This document shows, one piece after another, positions 50,224 through 61,018 of a stretch of 61,024 nucleotides of DNA; within the stretch, counting starts at the first letter, position 1; each line of letters starts with the position of its first letter. This DNA is from an uncultured Lachnospiraceae bacterium (GTDB taxonomy: Bacteria > Bacillota > Clostridia > Lachnospirales > Lachnospiraceae). Location: the NCBI GenBank assembly GCA_947174505.1, contig CAMWJF010000020.1:1-61024 (forward strand). The letters run 5' to 3'. Below the pieces are notes generated by a model, which had not been told where the DNA came from, made no database searches, and saw nothing but the letters and a program-made list of their open reading frames with translations. Both the position numbers and the translations under genes were made by a program.

Positions 50224-51510
50224 ATGACTGAAAAAATCCGAAACGCGCTGGAGGGAAAGGAAATGTTCGCCTTCAGCATTGCAACGTCTCTGCTCCTGTT
50301 TATAGCCGCCTTACTTCTGGCCCCGCCAAAGGAGCTTCTTCGCGGCATGGTCACGATCGTGCTTACCCGGGATGCCCTTGTCACGGATTACTTCGTGCTG
50401 GCCGGATTCGGCGCGGCCTTCTTTAATGCCGGACTGGTCATGAGTCTGGCCATTCTTCTGATCCGTCTGCAGAAAATCCCCTTCACGGGACTCACCATGG
50501 CCGTACTCTTTATCAACGCGGGCTTCGCCCTATTCGGCAAAAACCCGGTAAATGTCCTGCCCATGCTGCTCGGGACATGGCTTTACGCAAGGTTTCACCA
50601 TGCAGGCATGAGCCGCTATATTTATACGGCGCTTTTCGGCTCCTGTCTGGCGCCCATGGTGACGGAGCTTGTTTATCTGCTGCCATTCTCCTTTGCAGTC
50701 AATCTGGGAATCGCCGTGATCACCGGTATTTTTTCCGGCTTCGTGCTGCCCCCGCTCTCCGTACATACCGCCTCCATGCACATGGGCTACAATCTTTTTA
50801 ACATGGGATTTGCCGGGGGCCTCTTTGCTTTTGTCATGATGTGCGTACTGCAGTCCTTCGGTCTGGAAAGCAGCAACGTGTTTATCTGGAGCTACGGCCG
50901 TCCCTTCTGGCTTCTCACCGGCCTGTACCTGTACTTCACGGCGGCCTTGCTCTTCGGACTGTACATGAACGGAAACAATCCGCGCTCCCTCCTCAAGCTG
51001 ATGCGTCACCCCGGACGCGCGGTAGCAGACTTTGTCCTGATGGACGGGGCGCCGACCACATTGGTAAATATGGGGATTATCGGCCTGCTCTGCACCACCT
51101 ATATCCTGCTGATCAGCGGCGATTTGTCCGGCCCTGTTGTGGGCGCGCTTCTGACCGCATTCGGCTTTGCCGCTTTTGGCGTCCATGCCAGAAATTATCT
51201 GCCGGTACTGGCGGGCGTCCTTCTCTCCACCTTTTTTACCCACATGCAGCCCACCACGCCAGGAATCCAGATGGGCGCCATTTTCGCCATCGGACTGGCT
51301 CCCATTGCCGGGCAGTTCGGCATCCTTGCCGGAGTCATCGCCGGCATGCTGCACGCCGCAGTTGTGGTATGCTCCTCCACTCTCTACGGCGGATTAAACT
51401 TATACAACAACGGTTTTTCCACAGGTCTGGTCGCCATCGTGCTCGTACCGGCCCTGGAAAGTTTTATCAAAGGATTTCAGACTAAAAAAGAACAGAAAAA
51501 CAGACACTGA
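50224..51510 (+). CDS. DUF1576 integral membrane protein
   Basis: Start at 50224 (MTEKIRNALEGKEMFAFSIA), after GGGAGG. About 428 residues with ten or more hydrophobic helices (SIATSLLLFIAALLLAP) and conserved PPLSVHTASMHMGYNLFNMG and GGLNLYNNGFSTGLVAIVLV, the DUF1576 pattern. Function unknown; a transporter-like fold is likely. Divergent from the M23 gene. Confidence 0.85.
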   Translation: MTEKIRNALEGKEMFAFSIATSLLLFIAALLLAPPKELLRGMVTIVLTRDALVTDYFVLAGFGAAFFNAGLVMSLAILLIRLQKIPFTGLTMAVLFINAGFALFGKNPVNVLPMLLGTWLYARFHHAGMSRYIYTALFGSCLAPMVTELVYLLPFSFAVNLGIAVITGIFSGFVLPPLSVHTASMHMGYNLFNMGFAGGLFAFVMMCVLQSFGLESSNVFIWSYGRPFWLLTGLYLYFTAALLFGLYMNGNNPRSLLKLMRHPGRAVADFVLMDGAPTTLVNMGIIGLLCTTYILLISGDLSGPVVGALLTAFGFAAFGVHARNYLPVLAGVLLSTFFTHMQPTTPGIQMGAIFAIGLAPIAGQFGILAGVIAGMLHAAVVVCSSTLYGGLNLYNNGFSTGLVAIVLVPALESFIKGFQTKKEQKNRH

Positions 51511-51551
51511 AAGTAACGACAGCGCAGATTTTGCGCGGAATGGAGTTTACC

Positions 51552-51899
51552 ATGACACATGAAGAAAAAAAGACCGCTAAGATCGTAGAGGAGCTGACCA
51601 TGTTTTTCTTTGCACTGGAGGCCGCTTATATCGACACCCGGATTGAACGGAAAAATAATAACGTCACGATTCGGCTGGAAGCAGACTTCAACCCGTCCTA
51701 TGCCGACAGGCTTTCCCAGCTGGACCACTATCTGAACGGCCAGAAAAACGACGGCATGGGCGATATCTACTGGGAACTGGCGGGCAGCGGCGATCCCGGC
51801 GAAAGCAGCCAGCTTCTCTTAATCGGCATGATGATAGACCGCGCGGAAATCGAACTCTGCACAGACCGGGTGCGGCTGACACTGTACCGGCAGCTCTAA
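51552..51899 (+). CDS. Hypothetical protein (115 aa)
   Basis: Start at 51552 (MTHEEKKTAKIVEELTMFFF), with GGAG six bases upstream; an ATG at 51540 is possible. One alpha-beta domain (YIDTRIERKNNNVTIRLEAD, LIGMMIDRAEIELCTDRVRL). Follows DUF1576 by 41 bases, likely co-transcribed. Unknown. Confidence 0.65.
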   Translation: MTHEEKKTAKIVEELTMFFFALEAAYIDTRIERKNNNVTIRLEADFNPSYADRLSQLDHYLNGQKNDGMGDIYWELAGSGDPGESSQLLLIGMMIDRAEIELCTDRVRLTLYRQL

Positions 51900-51969
51900 G
51901 CAGCCGTCCTGCGTGCCTGCACGCAGACTGTCTCTGACACTTTCTACTCTGCTTATACGAGCAGAAAAA

Positions 51970-51996
51970 CGGCAGGGAGATTCCTCTGCCCTGCCG
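51970..51996 (-). terminator. Terminator of hpf
   Basis: CGGCAGG pairs with CCTGCCG; on the minus strand five T residues follow. Confidence 0.75.
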
Positions 51997-52022
51997 TCAC
52001 TCATTTCCATATCAACCATTTC

Positions 52023-52550
52023 TTAAAACTCAGGCTCTATCAGCCCGTAGGTGTTTCCCTTTCTCTTGTAAACCACGTTCACCTGATCCGTCTCCGCATT
52101 GCAGAAAACAAAGAAGTTGTGGCCGAGAAGTTCCATCTGCACACAGGCATCCTCCGGATACATGGGTTTAATGTCAAACTTCTTCGAGCGGATAATCTGC
52201 ACTTCCTCCTCATCCATATAGTCCTTATCGATAAACTCCTGGCGGAAAAAGCCAGCTCCCTGCTTCTTGTCCACCAGCTTATTCTTATACTTCTTAAGCT
52301 GTCTCTCGATAATCTCCTCCACCAGATCAATCGAAACATACATGTCGCTGCTGACCTGCTCGGAACGAATGATATTACCCTTCACAGGAATCGTCACTTC
52401 AATCTTCTGCCGATCCTTCTCTACACTGAGTGTAACATGCACCTCTGTATCCTCGGTAAAAAACTTCTCCAGCTTACCGATCTTGTCCTCTACTGCTGCC
52501 CGTAACCCTTCTGTTACCTCGATATTTTTCCCCACAATATTAAATTTCAT
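52023..52550 (-). CDS. hpf: Long-form ribosome hibernation-promoting factor
   Basis: Start at 52550 (MKFNIVGKNIEVTEGLRAAV) with AAGGGG upstream. 175 residues: N-terminal HPF domain (about 1-100, VTLSVEKDRQKIEVTI) and C-terminal dimerisation domain (KFDIKPMYPEDACVQMELLG, VVYKRKGNTYGLIEPEF). It pairs 70S ribosomes into 100S in stationary phase. Confidence 0.95.
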   Translation of the reverse strand: MKFNIVGKNIEVTEGLRAAVEDKIGKLEKFFTEDTEVHVTLSVEKDRQKIEVTIPVKGNIIRSEQVSSDMYVSIDLVEEIIERQLKKYKNKLVDKKQGAGFFRQEFIDKDYMDEEEVQIIRSKKFDIKPMYPEDACVQMELLGHNFFVFCNAETDQVNVVYKRKGNTYGLIEPEF

Positions 52551-52599
52551 CTCACTCATCCCCTTCCAAATTGGAGTCCTAAGCAATGCTTATGAAAAT

Positions 52600-52629
52600 A
52601 GTATACCATATTTTGTTATTCTATTGCAA
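52600..52629 (-). promoter_or_regulatory. Promoter of hpf
   Basis: TTGCAA (52624-52629), 18 bases, TATACT (52600-52605) on the minus strand, 50 bases before the start. Confidence 0.6.
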
Positions 52630-52945
52630 CAATTTGCTCCCATTTGGAGGAAATACACAAAACGTACGTTCCGACAGTTTCCATAAATAAAATGATCGAC
52701 CCGGTCAAAAAGCTGTGGATACGGTGGATAAGTCGGTGTATAAAACCATTTTATGCCTATGGGACGTTCTTTTTATGTGTATAAGTCGTTTATCCCACAT
52801 ACCCGTTATTTCGCATTTCCCAAAAACTTTGTGCAATGTAGACAAAATCGACCATTTCACAATCAGCAGAATCAGAAGACCTTCCGCTTCCGGCTCTCAT
52901 GTGGGCATGGCGCCCGAACCAAAATTCTTCTGTCACCGCTTATTA
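52630..52945. other. Gene-free gap with DnaA-box-like words
   Basis: No convincing gene. It contains TGTGGATAC and GGTGGATAA within 52712-52735 and TTTATCCCAC near 52786, each resembling the DnaA box TTATCCACA. Whether these bind DnaA is unknown; the rest is AT-rich spacer. Confidence 0.3.
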
Positions 52946-52980
52946 CACAAAAAGAGGAGACGCCCTGACGGAACGTCTCC
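52946..52980 (-). terminator. Terminator of the NlpC/P60 gene
   Basis: GGAGACG/CGTCTCC stem (52956-52980) followed on the minus strand by TCTTTTTG. Confidence 0.75.
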
Positions 52981-53023
52981 CTTCTATAATCGTTTTCTAT
53001 CTGAACCGCAGCCCTGTTTCTCC

Positions 53024-54358
53024 TTAGAGGATCCTTCTGATCGAAAGAATCGAACGATAGGTTGCACTGGATACGATAATACCTGTTTTGGATGTGGATG
53101 CATGAACGATCTGGCCGTTGCCCGCGTAAATTCCCACATGACCCGAATAGCAGATGATATCGCCGGGCTGTGCGTTTTCCAGACCGTTTACAGCCGCGCC
53201 CACGCTTCTGTCTGCCGCCGAAGAATGGGGCAGATTTACGCCAAAGTTCTTATACACGCTCATAACAAATCCGGAACAGTCCGCACCGTTTGTCAGGCTG
53301 GTGCCGCCATATACATAAGGATTACCCACAAACTGCTTCGCAAACTGTACGACATCGGCCCCTGTGCTGCCGGTCGGGTTCGCGTAGGTCTTGCCGCCAT
53401 CCTCACCTTTGCTGCCGGATGCCTTATTCTCCGCCGTCTTCTTCTTCGCCGCGGCCTGAGCTGCCTTTCTCGCCTCTTCCTCCTTGGCAAGCCGCGCCTT
53501 CTCCTCCGCGATAGACTCTGCCTTTACAAACTCTGTAGAAAGTGTGACATAGTCCATGGAAACATAACCGTCACCTTCCTCGATATTAACCTTAACCCAG
53601 CCGTCCATTTCCTCTGTGACAATCAGCTCATCTTCAATCGGAACCAGACCCAGAACCGTCTCATCCAGCCCGGGCTGCTCGCGTACCTTCAGTGTTGTGG
53701 TCGTGACGGTCGCAATACGGGTTCCCACTTCTTTCGCATAATCAACAGCTTCATCACCGGTTACACAATACTCGCCCTTCACATATCCCTCGACGGAGCC
53801 GGAGCTGATCTTATACCAGCCGTTCTCCTCCTCGATAAAGCTTCCTACGGATTTGTTATAAAGCTTACCGACGATCTCGCCTTCCTCGCTGGGAATATCA
53901 CGCACATTCACGTAATCATTCACTCTGGCAATCACCAGATTCTTAAAACTTTCTTCCTCCTCCGACAGGCCGCTGCCTGCCGCCGCCTTCAGGTCTTTTG
54001 TGTAGCCTTCGCTGACTACAATCGTATCCTGTATCTTCTTTTCCGAAGCCTTACTTACCTTATCGGATGTGCTGGCAAGATCCGAAAATCCGCCTACCTG
54101 GACACTGCCGACGCTGATGCCCTCGTTCTCAAATTCAGACGAAGCATTTTCTTCCTGCTCCGCTGCCTCCTTGTCGGATTCTTCCTTCAAAGCCGAAAGT
54201 GCGGTGGACTTTTCCTCATCCTGAAGGGAAAACTCTATACCGGCCGACGGAAGAACGCTCCCCACATTTCCTGTGGCTGCCGCCTCAATTCCCGTACCGC
54301 TAAATCCAACTACTGCTGCCAGTGCACATGCTGTCCATTTAAGTCTGTTTTTGTTCAT
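53024..54358 (-). CDS. Secreted SH3-NlpC/P60 peptidoglycan hydrolase
   Basis: 444 residues: signal peptide (MNKNRLKWTACALAAVVGFS), an acidic linker, two bacterial SH3 domains (about 140-205, VIARVNDYVNVRDIPSEEGE; about 210-270, TLKVREQPGLDETVLGLV), an Ala/Lys linker and a C-terminal NlpC/P60 domain with Cys361 (NGADCSGFV), His407 (SGHVGIY) and His419 (IVHAS). It cleaves stem-peptide bonds and likely acts in cell separation. Own promoter and terminator. Confidence 0.95.
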   Translation of the reverse strand: MNKNRLKWTACALAAVVGFSGTGIEAAATGNVGSVLPSAGIEFSLQDEEKSTALSALKEESDKEAAEQEENASSEFENEGISVGSVQVGGFSDLASTSDKVSKASEKKIQDTIVVSEGYTKDLKAAAGSGLSEEEESFKNLVIARVNDYVNVRDIPSEEGEIVGKLYNKSVGSFIEEENGWYKISSGSVEGYVKGEYCVTGDEAVDYAKEVGTRIATVTTTTLKVREQPGLDETVLGLVPIEDELIVTEEMDGWVKVNIEEGDGYVSMDYVTLSTEFVKAESIAEEKARLAKEEEARKAAQAAAKKKTAENKASGSKGEDGGKTYANPTGSTGADVVQFAKQFVGNPYVYGGTSLTNGADCSGFVMSVYKNFGVNLPHSSAADRSVGAAVNGLENAQPGDIICYSGHVGIYAGNGQIVHASTSKTGIIVSSATYRSILSIRRIL

Positions 54359-54399
54359 AAAAACACCTCATTTGTTACAGAATTGTTACATCTGGCTAT

Positions 54400-54428
54400 A
54401 ATATAGCATTGAATAAACGTTTTGTCAA
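54400..54428 (-). promoter_or_regulatory. Promoter of the NlpC/P60 gene
   Basis: TTGACA (54423-54428), 17 bases, TATATT (54400-54405) on the minus strand. Confidence 0.75.
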
Positions 54429-54577
54429 CCACAGCATCTACTATCAAAACGCATAATCACACGCAAGTTATTGTGCCATTCTCACAAAAAGCCCGATTTT
54501 TCGGTATATTAGCTGTAAAATTCGTGTCAAACACTGGCATATTTTACCTAAAACAACTTCGTAATATTTTTGTAACA

Positions 54578-54673
54578 GTGTGAGAAGTACTTATAAATCT
54601 CAGCAGCAGAGGCTGCTTCGATAAGAAGTACTAAGTCTCACACAGGAGAATGCCCGAAATGCAGGCATTCTCC
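54578..54673. other. Two large hairpins between trxB and NlpC/P60
   Basis: A long imperfect inverted repeat at 54578-54643 (GTGTGAGAAGTACTT with its complement) and a 10-bp perfect stem GGAGAATGCC/GGCATTCTCC at 54645-54673. The latter resembles a hairpin after the SDR gene at 56518. They may end trxB transcription; T-runs are poor. Confidence 0.55.
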
Positions 54674-54685
54674 GATTTATAGAGG

Positions 54686-55597
54686 TTATAAACGCAGATA
54701 CCGCTCCACGGAGGCCACTGCGCACGCGCCGTCGGAGACTGCCGTCACGATCTGGCGAAGCGCCTTTGTGCGGATATCCCCAGCCGCAAAAATGCCCGGC
54801 GCACTGGTGGCGCAGTCCTCCCCGGCAATGAGGTAACCACTCTCATCGCAGTCCGCCACCTCACGGCAGACCTCTGTTCTGGGACGCATGCCCACCGCTA
54901 TAAAGACACCGTCCACCGCAAGCTCCCGCTCCGTACCCGCACCTTTTGTCCGAAAGCATATCCCTTCCACCAGATCGGTTCCCTGTATCTTCTGTAATGT
55001 GCTGTTCCAGATCACTTCCACATTTTCACAGGAGAACAGCTTTTCCTGCAGGCTTTTTGCCGCCCGCAGACTGTCCCGCCTGTGGATCAGATACACCTTA
55101 CGGCAGAATCTGGATAAATAGACGGCGTCCTCCACTGCCACATCGCCGCCGCCCACGACCGCCACGTCCCTCTTCTTAAAGAAAGCGCCGTCACAGGTGG
55201 CGCAGTAGGACACGCCCTGTCCCCTGTATGCCGTCTCCCCCGGCACCCCCAGTTTCGCGTGTTCCGCACCGCCCGCAAGAATCAGCGTCCGTGCCTCATA
55301 GGCCGTGCCGTCCGCGGTTTCCACAACTTTAAAGTCCCCCTCGTCCCGGACCGCCGTAACCATGCCGCTTTGAAATACTGCACCAAGCCCGTCCGCGTGA
55401 CTGCGGAATTTCTGTGCCAGATCAAACCCGTTAATCCCCGGCATTCCCAGATAATTATCCACTTCATAGGTATCCACCACCTGACCGCCGCCCATGGGCG
55501 TCTGTTCTATTACAATAAGGTCAAGCCCTGCGCGTCTGCCGTAAACTGCCGCCGACAGGCCTGCCGGGCCTGCGCCGATAATAATAAGATCATACAT
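54686..55597 (-). CDS. trxB: Thioredoxin reductase
   Basis: 303 residues: FAD site MYDLIIIGAGPAGLSAAVYG, redox pair Cys132-Ala-Thr-Cys135 in SYCATCDGAFF, NADPH site VVGGGDVAVEDAVYLS with LIHRRDSLRA, and C-terminal GIFAAGDIRTKALRQ. It reduces thioredoxin with NADPH. AAGGAG lies 11 bases upstream. Divergent from the SDR gene. Confidence 0.93.
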   Translation of the reverse strand: MYDLIIIGAGPAGLSAAVYGRRAGLDLIVIEQTPMGGGQVVDTYEVDNYLGMPGINGFDLAQKFRSHADGLGAVFQSGMVTAVRDEGDFKVVETADGTAYEARTLILAGGAEHAKLGVPGETAYRGQGVSYCATCDGAFFKKRDVAVVGGGDVAVEDAVYLSRFCRKVYLIHRRDSLRAAKSLQEKLFSCENVEVIWNSTLQKIQGTDLVEGICFRTKGAGTERELAVDGVFIAVGMRPRTEVCREVADCDESGYLIAGEDCATSAPGIFAAGDIRTKALRQIVTAVSDGACAVASVERYLRL

Positions 55598-55774
55598 AAG
55601 TTACTGCACTCCTTTCTTATTTCTGTAACCTGTAGTATACTCTATTTATTATTCATTAGATTTATCAGGCGATTACTATGCGCCCTCATGTGCGTTGAAA
55701 CTGCACAGTTATTGCCAACATTGGGGCATGTTTCGCAATTACCTGATATATTATGACAGAGAGGATCCATAATC

Positions 55775-56512
55775 ATGCAAAAAATATCTGCACCGAAAAC
55801 CGCGCTGGTCACAGGCGCTTCCCGCGGGATCGGCCGCGCCATAGCACAGGCTCTCGCCAAAGAAGGCTACCGCCTGTATCTCACCTGCCGACATTCCGAA
55901 AAGGAACTGACAGATTTGTCATATCATCTGTCAGAAACTTATCATGTCGCATGTACGCCCATAGTCGCGGATATAGGAGACATGCAGGCCGTAAATGAAC
56001 TTTTTTCACAGATAGATGATCTGACTTTATTAGTCAACAATGCCGGTGTCTCGCATATCGGACTGCTTCACGAAATGACGGCGGAAGAATGGCAGACACT
56101 TATGAACGTCAACCTGAACGCGCTGTTCTACACCTGCCGTCTGGCCGTACCCATGATGTTAAAACACCATGAAGGGAAAATCATCAATATTTCCTCCGTC
56201 TGGGGAAATGCAGGCGCCTCCATGGAAGTGGCCTACTCCGCCTCCAAAGGCGGTGTGAACGCCTTCACGAAAGCGCTGGCAAAGGAGCTGGCTCCCAGCG
56301 GCATACAGGTCAACGCCATTGCCTGTGGCATCATCGATACAGACATGAACCGCTGTTTCTCGGAGGAAGAACTGTCCGCATTGCGGGATGAAATACCAGC
56401 CGACCGAATAGGTCAACCATCGGAGGTAGCCAGCCTCCTGCTCGCTGTCGTCAACGCTCCCTCCTATTTGACCGGTCAGGTCATCACGCTGGACGGCGGG
56501 TGGACAGCGTAA
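55775..56512 (+). CDS. SDR-family oxidoreductase (FabG-like)
   Basis: 245 residues with TGASRGIGRA (13-22), NNAG near 88-91, catalytic Ser140/141, Tyr154 and Lys158 (ISSVWGNAGASMEVAYSASK). Reduces 3-oxoacyl-ACP or a similar ketone; substrate not certain because it stands alone, not in a fab cluster. AGAGGATC precedes the start. Confidence 0.88.
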   Translation: MQKISAPKTALVTGASRGIGRAIAQALAKEGYRLYLTCRHSEKELTDLSYHLSETYHVACTPIVADIGDMQAVNELFSQIDDLTLLVNNAGVSHIGLLHEMTAEEWQTLMNVNLNALFYTCRLAVPMMLKHHEGKIINISSVWGNAGASMEVAYSASKGGVNAFTKALAKELAPSGIQVNAIACGIIDTDMNRCFSEEELSALRDEIPADRIGQPSEVASLLLAVVNAPSYLTGQVITLDGGWTA

Positions 56513-56517
56513 GAAAC

Positions 56518-56549
56518 GTGAGAAAATGCCTGAAATGCAGCATTCTCCG
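56518..56549. repeat. Hairpin related to 54645-54673
   Basis: GAGAAAATGCC ... GCAGCATTCTCC, a degenerate version of the same hairpin, located between the ends of the convergent SDR and MATE genes. Confidence 0.45.
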
Positions 56550-56554
56550 CAGCG

Positions 56555-57166
56555 CTATTCCTGCAGCTTCTTCATTTGTGAAAAATAGCTGATAACCAGC
56601 ACCACGTCCGCCCCGAGCCATGCCGCGATCTCCGCAAAAAAAATCCCGACTTCCCCCACAAGCAGAGGGAGAAAAATTACTGACAGGGTACGCATCACAA
56701 ACTCCGCCACGCCGGACAGCATCGGCAGGATCGTGTTGCCCATGCCCTGCAGCGCGGAACGCGTCACATGCAGCACATAGAGAATCGGCAGGCAGACGCT
56801 CATGACCGCCAGATAAAAGTAGGCGATCTGCATGGTCTGCTCCACCACCTCCGGCGTCCCGGAAATAAACAGTCCCAGTAGATACTTTCCGAAAACCAGC
56901 ATACATACCGCAATGCATACGGACGTCGCCATGGCAATCCCCATAGCCGCACGCATCCCGCTTTTGATACGGTCATGCCTGCCAGCCCCCTGATTCTGCC
57001 CCACATAAGTCACCATCGCGTAACCATAGGAAGTGCCCGCGATTTCCAGCAGCCCGTAGAGCTTGTTCGTGGCCGTAAATCCCGCAATGAAAATCACACC
57101 GTACCCGTTCACCACAAACTGTACAATCATGCCGCCGATGGCAATAATTCCATTCTGGAAGGCCAT
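56555..57166 (-). pseudogene. MATE transporter, C-terminal half (cut by mobile element)
   Basis: 203 residues from MAFQNGIIAIGGMIVQFVVN with five or six hydrophobic helices. The start matches the beginning of the second half of a roughly 450-aa MATE efflux protein (second-repeat PMAFQN motif). The first half is missing upstream, where the element begins. Likely non-functional unless the element excises. Confidence 0.88.
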
Positions 57167-57172
57167 TTGTTG

Positions 57173-57223
57173 AGGTAAGATAACGTAACCTTTTTGCAGA
57201 GGGCGTTATCTTACCTCTTTTTG
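57173..57223 (+). repeat. Inverted repeat at the element's left end
   Basis: Perfect 14-bp arms GAGGTAAGATAACG and CGTTATCTTACCTC (57173-57186, 57205-57218) then TTTTT. It may be a terminator protecting the element or part of its attachment site. Confidence 0.6.
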
Positions 57224-57230
57224 ATGTATG

Positions 57231-58952
<1,722 letters not shown>

Positions 58953-59007
58953 CTATATTATACCACATACCGCTGCCTGTGTCATGTATAAAATGTGAAG
59001 AAACGCC

Positions 59008-59175
59008 CTATTTCCGGGCGTTTGCGGGGTTCAGCTCCATGTCTTTGCGAATGAGCTTTTTTATCTTTTTATCCAGTGTGTCCGTCGCGTGTTCACTTGC
59101 GGACGAACATACAAGGTAAGTAACTTTTCCGATTTTATGCTCCGTTGTGGTAACGGGCGTTTGGTTTTGCGTCAA
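59008..59175 (-). CDS. TnpW-like transposon protein
   Basis: I prefer the TTG at 59175 (LTQNQTPVTTTEHKIGKVTY) after AAAGGGGG; the frame opens earlier. It carries the family core TYLVCSSASEHATDTLDKKI then KKLIRKDMELN. It accompanies TnpX-type recombinases; role unknown. Confidence 0.8.
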   Translation of the reverse strand: MTQNQTPVTTTEHKIGKVTYLVCSSASEHATDTLDKKIKKLIRKDMELNPANARK

Positions 59176-59235
59176 AGAAAATCCCCCTTTCTTTCGCAAA
59201 CATATAATACAGTCTATGAATAGCAGCAAGTCCAC

Positions 59236-59652
59236 TATTCAATAAAACAAAGGCTTTAATCGGACGGTTATTAGCATAACCTCATGGGAATTTCACCCCG
59301 GCATGGTTCTCATGCAGCCCTACCCATTGCCTGCGACGCTCTTAACGCTCGGACTGTGGCTGTAAGGAAGTATCATTGTATATTCTGCGTGTCGTCGCCC
59401 GCAAGCCGCTACACTTGCTTTCCGGCGCGGTGTTGGTCGCTCGTCTGTCCGGGCGGGAATACTCCCGCCGGGATAGCGTCATGGCGCACCCGCCGTATGG
59501 CTCGGCGCAAAAGGAACGTATCCGATTTGCCCTATGCTGCGTCGCCGTTATCTTGCGCCGCTTTCTTTTTCAAGGTTCAGAATGGCTGTGCTGCCCGCGT
59601 CAGCAACGGAACGGAAAAGGGGGTGAGAGAAAGCGTCCCGCCGCCGTTGCGG
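59236..59652. other. Gene-poor segment of the element
   Basis: About 417 bases without a minus-strand gene. Two overlapping plus-strand frames (from 59284 and 59376) are Arg/Cys-rich, lack ribosome sites and look non-coding. A GC-rich stem GGGCGGGAAT/ATTCCCGCC-type fold lies near 59450-59475. Confidence 0.4.
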
Positions 59653-59913
59653 TTATTCCTCTGTCCTAAAGGTGAGGACAGCCATCATCAGTTTTGCTTG
59701 CAGCCGTTCCCGAATGTCGTGGTCTACGCCGAAATAGACGTTCCCGCGCTCGTCGTACAGCTTCCGCATGGAGAGGCGGGCTATGTAGCCGCTGAAATGC
59801 TGCAAGACAATCTTCATAGCGTCCGGGTCGCCCTTTGTCGCTGCCACAATGACAGGATAGGGAACAAGGGCATTTTCCGGGTAGCCGGGTTCGTTACCAT
59901 TCGTCCCATTCAT
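59653..59913 (-). CDS. HTH_16 regulator of the element (Tn916 orf8-like)
   Basis: Starts near 59913-59919 (MNGTNGNEPGYPENALVPYP), overlapping the upstream stop. 86-88 residues; YPVIVAATKGDPDAMKIVLQ then HFSGYIARLSMRKLYDERGN is the HTH_16 family. In Tn916 the homologous protein works with the sigma-like protein to control excision/transfer. Confidence 0.85.
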   Translation of the reverse strand: MNGTNGNEPGYPENALVPYPVIVAATKGDPDAMKIVLQHFSGYIARLSMRKLYDERGNVYFGVDHDIRERLQAKLMMAVLTFRTEE

Positions 59914-60334
59914 CAGCATTTTCCTCCAGATATTTTCTTAATTTCTCAAAAGAGCTTGTCCGCCTGTACTGTATCGTGCTTCTCGACGTATTGAACAGCT
60001 CCGCAATCTCGGTGTCGTTCATTCCCTCGAAATAGTACAGGAGTACAGCTTTGCGCTTTTCTTCCGGCAAAGTACGGATTGCTTCAAGAAGCAGCTTTGG
60101 CGTGATTTTCTTCCCGGCTTTCTCAAAGGCGGTTTCGGCAGTTTCACGTTTGAAATATTCATCAAACGTATGAAGCTGTTGCGCTTCGTCTAAGGTCATG
60201 TCGGAAAAGGTCACTTCCTTTGCCTTGTGTCTGCGAAGCTCTCTATGAGTGTCGCACGCTTCATTATGCAATACCGTATTACAAAACTTCTGAAAAGCAC
60301 ACTGTTTGTAAAACTCCCTGCTGTTAGGTTCCAC
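59894..60334 (-). CDS. Sigma-70-like factor of the element (Tn916 orf7-like)
   Basis: 146 residues from a GTG with GGAGG upstream. Region 4 is clear: EEKRKAVLLYYFEGMNDTEI then AELFNTSRSTIQYRRTSSFE. It activates element transcription in homologues. 20-base overlap with the HTH_16 gene. Confidence 0.9.
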   Translation of the reverse strand: MEPNSREFYKQCAFQKFCNTVLHNEACDTHRELRRHKAKEVTFSDMTLDEAQQLHTFDEYFKRETAETAFEKAGKKITPKLLLEAIRTLPEEKRKAVLLYYFEGMNDTEIAELFNTSRSTIQYRRTSSFEKLRKYLEENADEWDEW

Positions 60335-60434
60335 ATTCTCACCTCCTTTCTCGTTGGAAAGTTGGTGGTGCTTCCCCCTTTTCGCGGGGCAATACGGCGT
60401 TTTTCAAAAACGCCGAAGATTTTTTGCAATTTCT

Positions 60435-60620
60435 TCAAAAAACTTTTTGAGCAGCAAAATGCGCCTGTCCGAAAAGCCCGGACAGGCGCAAGGGTACTGA
60501 AAAAAGTATTTTGATGATTAGACAGTTCATACTTATAGGCGTAGTTTTTCCCGGTGGCGGTCGGGCTTTTTTTGATATGTCAATGACCGTCGGATTTTGT
60601 CGATACTCTTTGCGCTTCAT
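60435..60620 (-). CDS. Small conserved-type hypothetical protein (61 aa)
   Basis: MKRKEYRQNPTVIDISKKAR ... AHFAAQKVF, with AAAGGAGG seven bases before the ATG. The N-terminal third is basic and the rest hydrophobic. Small proteins occur here in related transposons; function unknown. Confidence 0.5.
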   Translation of the reverse strand: MKRKEYRQNPTVIDISKKARPPPGKTTPISMNCLIIKILFSVPLRLSGLFGQAHFAAQKVF

Positions 60621-60807
60621 GGCGGCTACCTCCTTTAGCCGCCGCTTTTAACAGTGATACCGCGTCATTTCTTGAGAAGATAAAAAGAAACGGCGGCTTT
60701 GATTTTTCAAAAGCCGCCGCGTCAAAAGGCGTGTGAAAAGACCTCCGCTGAACGACGACTTTTTTTCTTTGCCGTCGTCCGGCAGATTTTTTATTATCAA
60801 AGAAAGA

Positions 60808-60848
60808 GCCGATAACAGCAGCTAAAAAGTTCTGCTTGTTATCGGCTC
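60808..60848 (-). terminator. Terminator of the KTR gene
   Basis: A perfect 13-bp stem AGAGCCGATAACA/TGTTATCGGCTCT followed by TTCTTT on the minus strand; it overlaps the last codons of the KTR gene. Confidence 0.8.
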
Positions 60849-61018
60849 TGCGTCTGTGCGTCTGGCTCTTTGATAACTGATATATGCAATTTTAAGACAT
60901 TGATTAAAGTTTCTTGTTTGCACTTAGGACAGTATAAAGGGAAATTTACTAAAATAGTATCTTCTCTAATTTTTAGTCTGGTTTTATTTTGACAGATAGG
61001 ACAAATTACCCATTCCAT
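60839..61018 (-). CDS. Cys-rich KTR protein (59 aa)
   Basis: MEWVICPICQNKTRLKIRED, then LYCPKCKQETLINV: two CPxC knuckles with the KTR motif. Family members usually lie directly after tet-type ribosomal protection genes on conjugative elements. The ATG is 6 bases from the window edge, so a longer form cannot be excluded. Confidence 0.8.
   Translation of the reverse strand: MEWVICPICQNKTRLKIREDTILVNFPLYCPKCKQETLINVLKLHISVIKEPDAQTQSR

Noticed and set aside
52715..54406. 563-codon plus-strand frame
   Set aside because: It is antisense to the NlpC/P60 gene, has Cys/Arg/Leu-rich composition and no ribosome site; the minus-strand protein has clear domains.
59284..59994. 236-codon plus-strand frame in the conjugative element
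   Set aside because: Cys/Arg/Pro-rich, antisense to the HTH_16 gene in its second half and without ribosome site.
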